Below, piece by piece: positions 24,107-33,815 of a DNA stretch of 64,000 bases (position 1 is the first letter of the stretch; the number at the start of each line of letters is the position of its first letter). A model generated the notes under the pieces. It did not search any database. It had not been told where the DNA came from and was given only the letters and a program-made list of their open reading frames with translations. The translations under genes were made by a program, and so were the position numbers. The stretch covers positions 56,749,870 to 56,813,869 of the forward strand of contig CM049307.1 in assembly GCA_026874595.1 (NCBI GenBank), read 5' to 3'. The stretch is from Sipunculus nudus. Taxonomy: Eukaryota; Annelida; Sipuncula; Golfingiida; Sipunculidae.

Positions 24107-25648
24107 GAATCTGATTTTTTCTTATCTCCATAACAGAATTTGTGCTCGTCGCGACTGCGTGATCTATGGATATAAGTTCTGTAACAAGGGAATATGAGCT
24201 CCTTTGTTAATCAAAACTAATAGATTGGTTGTATTCACAAACTGAGCTCTTTTTGGTGTATAAGCAGAGATGAAAAGGCAAAATAAATAATTGGTTCCAT
24301 AACTACGTTATGTAACAGATAACAAGTCACGTAGTTTTAAAGGCGAGAAACAAGTCCAGCCGCGTTGCTACCATTAAAACATAATCCCATTTAGCCTTAC
24401 CGTGCCCCATTTTAAACATGTCACGGCAGAGTGACTACTGCAAAAAGTGCCCTTTCGCTCATTTTTCAAAATTAACTGTTACACGCATCAATGAAAACAT
24501 GTTTTGTGATTCATGTATGTGTTAAACACGTATCATTAAAAAGTCATTAATGAGCAGTAGTTGAAATACCTAAACATGTCTGAGAAGTATTTTAAACATT
24601 TTCATACTTTTTTTGAAGGCGTGATATTTTCCCTTTTTCTGCTTAATATTTCGATGCTTTTACTTTTAAACTAATGGTTTTAAAGATAAAGTGTAATCAA
24701 CAGCTCAATATAAGTAGAAAGCACTATCTTATAGCACAGAAACAGCTCTCACGAAGATTAACCGCAGGTCATCTGACCAGAATGGCAATACAATAGGCAA
24801 CAGTTGGCTCTATGATATGTAGAACGAACAACGCTGATAAATGTCTTGAACTGAAAGGTATAATATCTGAAATCCCTTAAGTCTTATGTGAAACTGGATT
24901 CACTTTCTCTGTATTGTTTTCTCAATGTAATCTTAAGTATATATACGCAAGGGACATAAAGCCCAGTCAACACTATAAAGTAATCTGATTATTTGGCACA
25001 TTCGCTGGTCACAAACACACACATATATAATTTCATTTATGTTTTAATTTATGACTCAGATTGGAGACTTGAAGAATCCAGGAGAATTTAATCTAAAATT
25101 CTATAACATATCTGATACTTCATTCATGAGAAACAGTTTCCACAGTATAGAGAACATTTGGAATGGATTAATAATCAGTCCATTGTCATAGTTAATTTAT
25201 GACCATTTCAGAACTATTTCCCAGGGGTCTTTCCCTTTCAGTAGCATAACTGGCAAAACCCAATATTTAATTCAGCCCAAACGTTGTTTTTAAATCATAT
25301 TAGACCCATAAAGTATACATTATCATAAATCACTTGTAGTGTTTTTCCCAGGGTGAACATATCTTTGTTTTTTTCTTTCATTTTCATTTGATATTTGAAC
25401 ATTTTTCAATTATTTAATCAGTACGCTATTTTAAGCACCTAGTAACAGCAATCTATTTTTAGCAGGCTAACATTATACTACATGACACTACCTAAAAAGT
25501 GCATTTTGTTTCTCTCCCATCATGTCTCTATCTACATTGAAACTGAAATTTCAGATTTGATTCAATAAAAAAAAAACGGAAATTAAATTTCCATCAATAA
25601 GAAGTATATACATAGAAAACAAAACTGTTTAGATATATTTTGATGTCA

Positions 25649-25697
<49 letters not shown>

Positions 25698-27429
25698 TGT
25701 TCAACAAAGAAAACAACATATATCACGGGTACTATTATAGGTAGTGTTGAATATAGCCTACCTGTTAGTAGATATTTTATTGTTACATCAAGTCTTTATA
25801 TATAGCTATTTTTTTTCAACAAGAAAGACATACAACAGAGAAAAAGCATTTTGCGATGTTATTATGTAGTTTGATTATTTAGTCCACTATAATTTGGCTA
25901 CCTGTTACTCGGTGCATAAAATAGTGTACCTTTAAATGTATTTTTACAAAATCATGTTAAAATAAATGAAAAGTCCACAAATATGTACACCATCAGAAAG
26001 AGCACTGTACCAGGTTTAAAAAAAAAATGTATACTTTATACCTGTCTATGTGTACAGGGACAAGGGACATGATCAGAAGCAATATTTTGCCTACTCTTTC
26101 ACACTAACAGTTCAGTTATGCTTTATACAAAAGTTTACCAGAAAGAACATCCCAGCACACAGGCTCAGTACATATGACTCTGCGTGTTTGAAAACACCGT
26201 CCACGTGTAAAAAACAATCCTGTGTGACCAGCGGTCTGATTGTGAGTCGCAACACGTGATGTTACAGCCAGCAGGTACATGTATTTCATTTTGTTACCAA
26301 GAATTCAGAGAATCTCCAGATGGACACGTGTTGTAGCCCGGCGATGCATGCGCTGTGTTTATGTTTTCACCTGTGATCGCGCCCGGTGTACTGTTTTAAA
26401 ACTCCTTTTACCGGAGTAAGCAAACAGTTTATGGGCAACAATTTGGCAGGTGCCAATTCATTTTAAGGGAAGAGGTTATTTTCCTTGTTAATTCATTTAA
26501 TATCTAAATAATATTGTCCAATATTAAAATGTAACTCACTAGTAAACATTTATTAATCATATTAAGGTGTCATTCTATAATGGTCGCATAATGTTAATAA
26601 TAAGCATGCTAAAGGTGTAAGATTCTTAAAACACGTTATTGACTTTTTGAAACTCGTGGCAGCTGAAACGTGCTTAGAAATACGAAACATGTTTAAAAAG
26701 TGGAAGAAAAAAGCGTTTCAAAGCTTTTCCCAGTTTCAAGCTGAAACGGGTGACCGTTTATTTTAAACATGTCAGGATTCATGTCCATAAGACACGTGCA
26801 AGTCATTACAGATTAAGACATGTTAATACTATAACATGAATTCACTTGAAACATGTTGCAAAACATGTCTACATTATCTATTCCTTAAATATGTTTCAAA
26901 CTGAAACGTGAAAGCATAAATTTGAAACACGCTTTGTTTTAAAACCCCACAACGTGTTAAAAAACGGGACAAAAAGGCGTTTTGATTTGAACCATGAAAT
27001 GTGTTTCCAGCTTCAGGCGTGCAGGATCTCAAATAACAACCATACATGCAGTGTGTTACACGACACACTCAAGTTGGGCCTCGCACCTTGCAGCACGTGT
27101 TGTTTCTGCACGTAGTTATGATTTGGAGGGAAAAGGAAAAAAAAGAAACAAAAGCTTATGGCTTTAAAGAAAATTTAAAGCAAGGAATTTAAGTGAGCAA
27201 AGTCTTAAGAAATTTCTGTCAAATGGCTTCGATTCAATCGAACTGTTAAAACTTATATGTGTAATAACAACAGCGCCATCGAAGAATAAGCGTTAGCACA
27301 ATAACTGTTGTTATTGAAAAACCTAGATGAGGTTTTATCAAGACTATGACAGGAAGACAGGTGACAAAACTTCCCTGATAGGTAATGTACAACAAAAAGT
27401 CAATCTCGCATACTTCCTGCAATAACTAA
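24107..27429. other. No gene recognised; rich in CATG and CACGTG palindromes
   Basis: The interval has no recognisable coding sequence. It holds a (TA)n tract at 25,652-25,695 and, especially at 24,410-24,600 and 26,130-27,110, many AACATGT, AAACGTG and CACGTG motifs (for example near 26,204, 26,258, 26,323, 26,797 and 27,103). Whether these are regulatory is unknown. Confidence 0.35.
25652..25695. repeat. (TA)n microsatellite
   Basis: An uninterrupted TA run of about 44 bases. Confidence 0.97.
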
Positions 27430-27880
27430 ATGTCAATGATGATGATCCCTATAGAAATGGGTTCTATATATAAAGTACAGGAAAATATCTCTGCCCTTAA
27501 AAAGGTAAGTCTGTCCGGTAATAAATCAGCCCTAGACCCAGCAGCCAAGTCTGTTATTGAAAACTCCATACTAGAGGAGGTAGATAAGGGCAATTATGTG
27601 TTTTGCAATCATTTCACTAATAGGTGCAGTGTCGAAGGCCAACGAAGGATACAGATTGACAAACGGCTGCAGGTTGCCAAACAACGCTGGAGTGAACGCC
27701 TGCACGTTTCATTAGTATACTTACGAAACCTTTGATGAAGCCATCAAGCTTATGAAACCGGGTGATTATATGGTCAAAGTCGACATTTAATCAATACAGG
27801 CATGTCCCCATACATCCTCATTCGCAAAAGATAACGGGCTTACAATAAACTTTACAAAATGGTGAAAAAAAAAATTTCGA
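27430..27880 (+). pseudogene. Decayed reverse transcriptase of a DIRS-like retroelement (N-terminal part)
   Basis: Read across frames, the segment gives ALKKVSLSGNKSALDP, then VSKANEGYRLTNGCRLP, then YETFDEAIKLMKPGD, MVKVDI, and in a shifted frame YRHVPIHPHSQKITGLQ. This order (substrate-contact motif, the K.DI...YR.VPIHP palm motif, then TGLQ) is typical of reverse transcriptases of tyrosine-recombinase retrotransposons (DIRS/Ngaro type). At least two frameshifts and stop codons break the frame and the later catalytic motifs are missing, so the copy is dead. RNase H and recombinase remnants follow on the same strand in the expected order. Confidence 0.75.
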
Positions 27881-28119
27881 CAGAAAATTACCTTTTTGAG
27901 CACGAGCCTCTACTACAATATTCCATAGATTATAACAACGTATAACACGCATGACGGCAAAGAAAGGATTTCTGTGGTTGCATATCAAGATGAATTTTTG
28001 AATGTTTGAAAATCTCTTCAAAGAATGTCACAATGCGTGGCGGAATCTAAATAACTTCTAGAGGACCTCGAAATGAAGTTAATGTAAAGAAAATATTCCA
28101 CCAACCACGTGTCTGACCT

Positions 28120-28640
28120 ACTTAGGTATGTGGGGATATGCGGTAGGACATAAATGGTTGCATGATTTCATGCAGGATTTTAATGATGTCGCAGCCTTTG
28201 TGGATAAGAAACCAGTCACCAACATCGCTAGCGATTCGTGCATCGTTGGAGCTGGGGCATTTTGCAATGGGGATTCTTTTATATTAATTGGCAAGATGAT
28301 TATCCCGCCATCGCTTACCTACACATAAATTAAAAAGAAGCTGCAATCGCTGCTCCGTCCATTTTGCGCTTGGGACATTTAAACACAAGTAAACAATGTA
28401 CATACTAATAATATATGTACCTTTGAAATAATAAACAATTGTACATGTCGGGACAGTAAGATTATGAAACTTCTCCGTGCTATGTTTTGGCACTCTGCAA
28501 AGTATCACCTTGTGGTCAAAGCTAAGTACATATACCGGGTGTCGATAATATCACTGCAGTTGCTATATCAATGTTACACGAGCAAGGCAGGTTAATGCAT
28601 ACAGATAACCTCATTAATGAGTGGTATGTTAAACGAACCG
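28120..28640 (+). pseudogene. Decayed RNase H region of the DIRS-like element
   Basis: The frame at 28,128-28,328 gives VAAFVDKKPVTNIASDSC followed by GAGAFCNGD, the start of the RNase H fold with its acidic residue. After frameshifts, blocks DDYPAIAYLHIN, KEAAIAAPSILRLGHL, MKLLRAMFWHSAKYHLVVK and YIPGVDNITAVAISMLHEQG appear. The last matches the conserved 'IPG..N..AD..SR' motif that closes RNase H-like domains in these elements; its AD is changed to AV here. Several stops and frame changes show it is inactive. Confidence 0.7.
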
Positions 28641-28734
28641 CAGGGCAGACAGCTTTTGATTGTGTTTCCTTTTGTAATCATATGTCATTTATCGCTCTTT
28701 ATATTATTTTGACCAGGTTGTTCAGTGGAGAAAG

Positions 28735-29612
28735 CACAGGCTTCCCTTGACCAGCAGGTAGACAAATACAAGAAGGCAGCGTATGCAGAGGCGACTGGAA
28801 CAACATGTCGCTGCCAAGTGCAAGTTTATCTCAGGTTCTGTCAGGACACCAGTTCCTATGTCACATGTTAACTTGGACCCATATAGCATATCCATCATTA
28901 ACAATTTCACCAAATTCTGTTAAACGGTATTTTAACGCTGTGCGAATACTTCGATCCAAGCTGGATATTCAACATCCTTAAGTAACCCTTACACAGCAAA
29001 CACAACATTAAGTAAAATGCCTCCTTAATGGAATAAAACATGTAAAAGGGACAACAGTGAACCACCAGTGAATAGCCACACCACAAGTTACCCATCACTA
29101 CAGCCATCCTTTCACAAATAGCGGGTTTGCTTCCTTTAAATTCTTCCTTTCATGCCACATCTTGGATAACAGGTCTTGTGGCCTTTTATGGCATTCTGAA
29201 AAAAGCAGTCTAAATCCTAAACCAAAGCATCAAAAGGCACTTGTTACTCTTGGTTATTGCAAGTTTCATGACTGGGGTTTCATCATATACTTTACATACT
29301 CAAAAACAAAACAGTATAAAGAACGCAACAATTTTGGTTGCGCTTCCTTGGATCACAGAAGCTACGTTATGTCCGGGCCGTGCCCTAATCCGAGCTATCA
29401 AACTTGCTGGCACAGACCAACTGGATGACTCAATTTTTGCTTTCAAGAATGGAGTGATAAAATCCCAACTAACTTATAACACATTCACCATAACTTTGCA
29501 ATCTCTGCTAAAACAGTTAGGTTTGTCTAGTGAACAATATTTGTGTCATTCAATGGGTCGAGGGGGCACCACTCTTGGCTTCTGTTCACAGGGATTATAA
29601 AGCCAGAGATTA
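28735..29612 (+). pseudogene. Decayed tyrosine recombinase of the DIRS-like element
   Basis: The N-terminal SAM-like domain is visible as SLDQQVDKYKKAAYAEAT, YLRFCQDTSSY and NSVKRYFNAVRILRSKL. The catalytic domain gives ALPWITEATLCPGRALIRA, then LTYNTFTITLQSLLKQLGL and CHSMGRGGTTLGF. The last corresponds to the HxxR-type box of tyrosine recombinases (usually HSFRRGGA), with the arginine position disturbed. The frame at 29,241-29,600 covers the catalytic half intact; the final tyrosine is not recognisable. Gene order reverse transcriptase, RNase H, recombinase supports a DIRS or Ngaro element; no terminal repeats were found. Confidence 0.75.
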
Positions 29613-29779
29613 TAAATGCACAAGGGGACTGGCGTTCCCTTTCCTACCTCGATTATGTTGATGTCACTATTTGTGAGGATAGGGCAAATTCGTGCTTCCA
29701 ATAAACTCTCTAATAAGGGTGCATATGCATAATCGAAGGTGCAGGTATGTGTTTTCCATGAGAGTATTAATCCTACAAC

Positions 29780-30483
29780 AAATAGGAAAGTGATCAGAAA
29801 GTACAAATTGAGAACTTCAAAATTGGTTTCATAATTGTCAATACATATATATTTACAAACAATCTTCCATATCTATCATTTACCATATCCTTATTACATC
29901 TTTCAGTCTTAATATCATCAATACATTATATTACTTCATTCTATTGATTTTCTAATCTACAAGGGGTTATATAGTCCTCTTTGGTTCCAGTTCCTGCATA
30001 AAAATCATCTGCTTTAAATAAATCTCCATTATAATCAGAATGTGTTATTTTAAAATTTTCTTCAAAAATATTAATTCCATGATCACCATTTGAATAAACT
30101 GAAGATTTCACAAGGGAAATATAAACAAATATCAATATAACACTATCATATGGAATTATAAGAATATTTTTGTCCATTAATATAATCATGTCATGAAAAT
30201 TTTTACACATAGTACTGCTTTATTTATCTCGAACATAGACACAAATCCCCCTGAATTTCTCCCTTTTGCCTTTTCCCTCTTGAGAACCTGGTAGCATGTC
30301 ATTAAAATTAGTTTTCTGTAATCCCAATGTCTCACACAGTTCTACAATGTCATAATTTGTCAATAATATTTTCAAATCTGCGTTCAGCTGTTTAATATAA
30401 GACCCTGACAATTCCTTATCAAGAAAATGAAAGGTTTGTGTATGTTGCATTGATAATCTCTGGGTGGTGACAATTTTGTTCAT
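29780..30483 (-). pseudogene. Decayed LINE endonuclease (AP-type, ORF2 N-terminus)
   Basis: Minus-strand frames give, from 30,483 downward, YDIVELCETLGLQK (the ET motif region), KFRGICVYVRD (the usual RGG.AVYV block), DSVILIFVYISLVKSSVY (normally D....V.YIPP..S.Y), and DLFKADDFYAGTGTKEDYI (the GDFNARTG..DYI motif, here damaged). A shifted frame then gives CTFSDHFPI, the closing SDH motif near 29,800. Order and spacing fit an exonuclease-endonuclease-phosphatase domain of a non-LTR retrotransposon. Frameshifts separate the blocks. The reverse transcriptase that should follow toward lower coordinates is absent; the DIRS remnant starts there instead. Confidence 0.75.
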
Positions 30484-30599
30484 ATGTTAAATAGTCTATA
30501 CAAATTAGATTCAGATAAAGTTCCGTTTCATCTCTTATAGATAACGAATGAATTTGCGCAGATTGCAAGAAAAGACAAGTTCTCTAAATACTTTATTCT

Positions 30600-31215
30600 G
30601 TAGGTCAAGACCAGTTTGTTATTTATTGTGTCCTCTCTCTGAACCAAAATAGAGGGGTACCAAATAATCTGTTTCTCTATGCCATGTATAAGGTTTTCCA
30701 TCAATAATCAATTTACCATAGGACAAATTTGCAATACTTCCATCACTGTTATAGCCTTCTCTAATTCACATCCAAATAAATCTTCAGTAAATCTAATCTC
30801 ACTATTCCTTCCTTTATGTTCCTTTCTTACTGTTATCAATAAGTTCTGACTAGTTTTACACTTGCTTAACATCACAATGATTTAGCTGACCCTTGTTCCT
30901 TTTTTTGGCCAAATATTATGTGTTCTTACTGTTTGAATTTCTCTGTCGTCCTCTTTACTATTTTCAGTTTCTCATTAGAGACTTGCCTCACTTTAATCTC
31001 GTCCATTTATTTCTTCAGGTATCCCAGGAATAACTATATTGTCCCTTCTGAACAGATCTTCTAATCTGCTTACCTTGTTGTTCAGTTTATATTCTTTCAA
31101 AAGTGTTTTAACCTGGCCTTGTTATTCATTCACTTGGTTGCTCAATTTTACTAGCATACCCTCACCGTATGTCACTGTAGTAGTATTTATACTGTCAGTT
31201 GCAGCACAAGATCCT
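30600..31215 (-). pseudogene. Decayed LINE ORF1
   Basis: Upstream of the endonuclease on the same strand, a coiled-coil stretch reads QVKTLLKEYKLNNKVSR and continues into LEDLFRRDNIVIPGIPEE, the hallmark end of the coiled coil and start of the RNA-binding domain in LINE ORF1 proteins (usual form LE..SRRNNL.I.GIPE). Further on, DGSIANLSYGKLIIDGK and YTWHRETDYLVPLYFGS look like the ORF1 C-terminus. In-frame stops after VNE and NGRD show decay. ORF1 followed by endonuclease fits one LINE copy read right to left. Confidence 0.7.
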
Positions 31216-31238
31216 CAAATATCGCTCATATGTTTATT

Positions 31239-31268
31239 GCTTGCCGGAAATCTTCGATTTCGGCAAGC
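31239..31268. repeat. 13-bp stem hairpin
   Basis: GCTTGCCG and AAATC pair with GATTT and CGGCAAGC around a TTC loop, with one bulged G. It lies just beyond the ORF1 remnant and just before a (GTTT)n(GTCT)n stretch. It could be the terminal hairpin of an element, but no Helitron CTRR end is present next to it. Confidence 0.7.
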
Positions 31269-31694
31269 AGGTTGGTCAGTCGCGGATGTCTGTTTGTTTG
31301 TTTGTCTGTCTGTGTACTCTACAGGCCACAATTTTGCAGCAATTGTCTTTAATCTTATACAGCTGCTAGACAAGCAAAAGTCCTCGAGGCCTATTGTTTT
31401 TGGGCAATACAGGTCAAAGGTCTAGGTCAAGGTCATCAAAACTTCTCAAAACGGTTTTTTCTTCATATCTTTGTCACTATTAGTCGTATCTTCTTCAAAC
31501 ATAGCTCATTTTAAACGTCATTCCAAGGCCAGTCATCTGGTGTATAGCTGACTCAAATTTGCCGTACCCATGGTTACGAATTTTTGGGAAAAAGTCATGA
31601 TATTCGAAAATAAGAGGCCTTATTTTTCTAACTTTGGCAGTTTTACAGATAGAGAGGTCTAGTTTTTTGCATGAGGTAGCATTCAACAATTACT

Positions 31695-31775
31695 GCAAGA
31701 CTGTTTTATAAGTCTCGCGATATCTCGTATAATATCTCGTCAAACGAGATATTTCGAGATTTTAGTAGTCTTGCC
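31695..31775. repeat. Foldback palindrome with about 33-bp arms
   Basis: The left arm runs from GCAAGACT through TCTCGCGATATCTCGT (31,695-31,728). The right arm is its near-complement from ACGAGATATTTCGAGA to AGTCTTGC (31,744-31,775). An inner perfect 10-bp stem, AATATCTCGT with ACGAGATATT (31,731-31,753), competes with it. The RNA or single strand would form a long stem-loop. There is no gene in it. Confidence 0.7.
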
Positions 31776-32365
31776 CTGGAGGCCACAGTTTTGCTAGAAT
31801 CTTTTTGAAACTGACATATCATAAGTCCATACTCTATTATCTCGAAATTGGTTTTCCATTTTCTGAATGCGGCCGCGAGGGGGCGCTGTATGCAAACCTC
31901 CCCAACATACCATGTCTTGGCCATATCTCCAAAACTGTAAGCCTCAATTACATAAACTATAGCTTATTTTCTTCCTCTGGGTCTTTAAAAAAACTGGTGT
32001 ATTCATTTGGTCTCAATCTTGAGTCACTTTGTCTGTGTGTCCGTCTGTTTCTCAGTTGTCCTCAAATCCGCTTGCTTGCCTGTTCTTGCGTCTCACATAT
32101 AGCATTCTACAGGCCACAGTTTTGAAAGAAGCCTTTAAAACTATTACATCTTATGTCTTACACTAATATCTCGAAACGAATTTTTCATTTTCCAGAATTG
32201 GCCGTTAGGGGGCGGTGCACTCAAACTTGCACAACATATCATTTTTTGGCCATATCTCCAAAACTATAAACCTCATTTACATAAACTATAGCTTATTTTC
32301 TTCCTCTGGGTCTTTCCAAAAACCTGGTGTATTTATTTGGTCTCAATCTTGAGTCACTTTGAAAA
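31775..32365 (+). repeat. Direct duplication, two units about 325 bp apart
   Basis: The segments 31,785-32,030 and 32,105-32,362 both contain ACAGGCCACAGTTTTG or GGCCACAGTTTTG, 'ATATCTCGAAA', 'GGGGGCG.TG.A..CAAAC', TTGGCCATATCTCCAAAACT, ACATAAACTATAGCTTATTT and TCTTGAGTCACTTTG in the same order. Similarity is high near the 3' parts. No frame is conserved. The GGCCATATCTC.AAA.CT phrase is common in repetitive sequence of marine invertebrates (my recollection). Confidence 0.8.
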
Positions 32366-32984
32366 AAAACCCTCTTCTACAACAGTTCAGCAAAGAATGG
32401 CAAATTATGCTATACAGGAAATCAAACAAATAAGTAGACGAGAGGCATATATATGATATACGAAATTTGCGTATATTTGTTTATTCTTCCGATAAACAAC
32501 ATGGGCACGACATCATCCTTGCCTTGATGAAGGCGAGTGTATATATGTCATCTATGCAAAAATAATTAGAAGAATTATATGATTGTATATAGTAAAGTGA
32601 AAGTTTATGAAAAACAATTTGTATAAATTGAAGCTAAGAGGACATCACGAAAAAAACGATGATTTAACTTGTCAATTGATGGAAGTCTTGTGTATGATAA
32701 CAACACATATATTTGTCTTTGAAGGCTCTTGCACGCGAAAATGCAACTAAAGGCCAATGTAGAAAGACAGGCTCAGGAAAAATAGACGTCTGTAGTATTT
32801 ATGCTTGTCCTGAGCTTTGTTGATTGTTATAAGGTTGATCGGAAACTGATGAAAATCCCAGATAAACGGTAGGTATACATCATACGGCGCAAGTCCCTGA
32901 AAAAGAAATAACATCAGCCTCGTTTCGTTGCTATGTTCAAATAATATTAACGAAAAAGGTATTTTCGGATATTTAAGAAAAGTT

Positions 32985-33815
32985 GCAGAGGGTTAGCATA
33001 AAATTGTATGAACAACAAATTGAATTTTTGGAGGTAATCAGAATCAACATGATATATTTTTTTGTTTACGATTATGACAAAAGTAGAATTCCTTTGTTCC
33101 CAAGTAGAAGCAGCCTATTCGTATTCATTTGGTCTGTTACTCGCCAGGTGAAACCGGGTGACAGAAGCATGAGAGTGTTTATACATGAAAGTGAACACTT
33201 GAACTCAAGAATCCTTACCCCCCCCCCCCCGGATTTGTGTTAAAGTCAATTGTATGGCTTTGAACAACCTTTCTTTAAACAGTCCATAAATTGATATAAC
33301 TGAATAATATTTATGAATGTATATTGATCGACATACCTGTTAACCCGTAAAAAGTCAGACAGCGGTCGTGTAACTGGTCGAACCGAACCGAATAGCCCTC
33401 CAAATGAAAACGGAGTCATGTGGCCTTTGTTTTGAATTAATAAGCTCAACTTGCTGTTTAAGTTTGGGATCAATGGGGATTAGCGTGGATATGTGACCGC
33501 GAATTGCACAAAACGCTCTGTGGCCAGTAACCTAAGCTCTAAATACAGAAAAATCCCGAAATCGCCTCCTGAAAAAAAGTGACAGACGTGGAGGACCTTA
33601 AAGCACAAAATAAATAGGGGCACCTATATTTGGGGAATATAAAAATTATTAATAATGCAGCTTAATAGGGCATATTCCCGCATAATAAAACAAACTTGTC
33701 ACAGAAAAGTGCGACGACTATAGCGTGTGCCGAATTTCGAAGGCCAAATACGAACAGAAACAGGTAAACCTTTGTCCAGAAAAAAAGCCAGCTGCGTATG
33801 ATTTTACAGATGTAA
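32985..33815 (+). repeat. Dispersed repeat family R, copy 3
   Basis: Shares with 7205-8215, in order, AGAGGGTTAG, TTTTGGAGGTAAT, TCCTTTGTTCCC, a C run (33,219-33,231), ACATACCTGTTAACCC, CGGAGTCATGTGGCCTTTGT, CGCCTCCTGAAAAAAAGTGA, GCTTAATAGGGCAT and ACAGGTAAACC. It is the same orientation as copies 1 and 2. It is non-coding and of unknown class. Confidence 0.7.

Noticed and set aside
31239-31268. Helitron 3' hairpin
   Set aside because: There is no CTRR end just after the hairpin on either strand and no TC start was identified.
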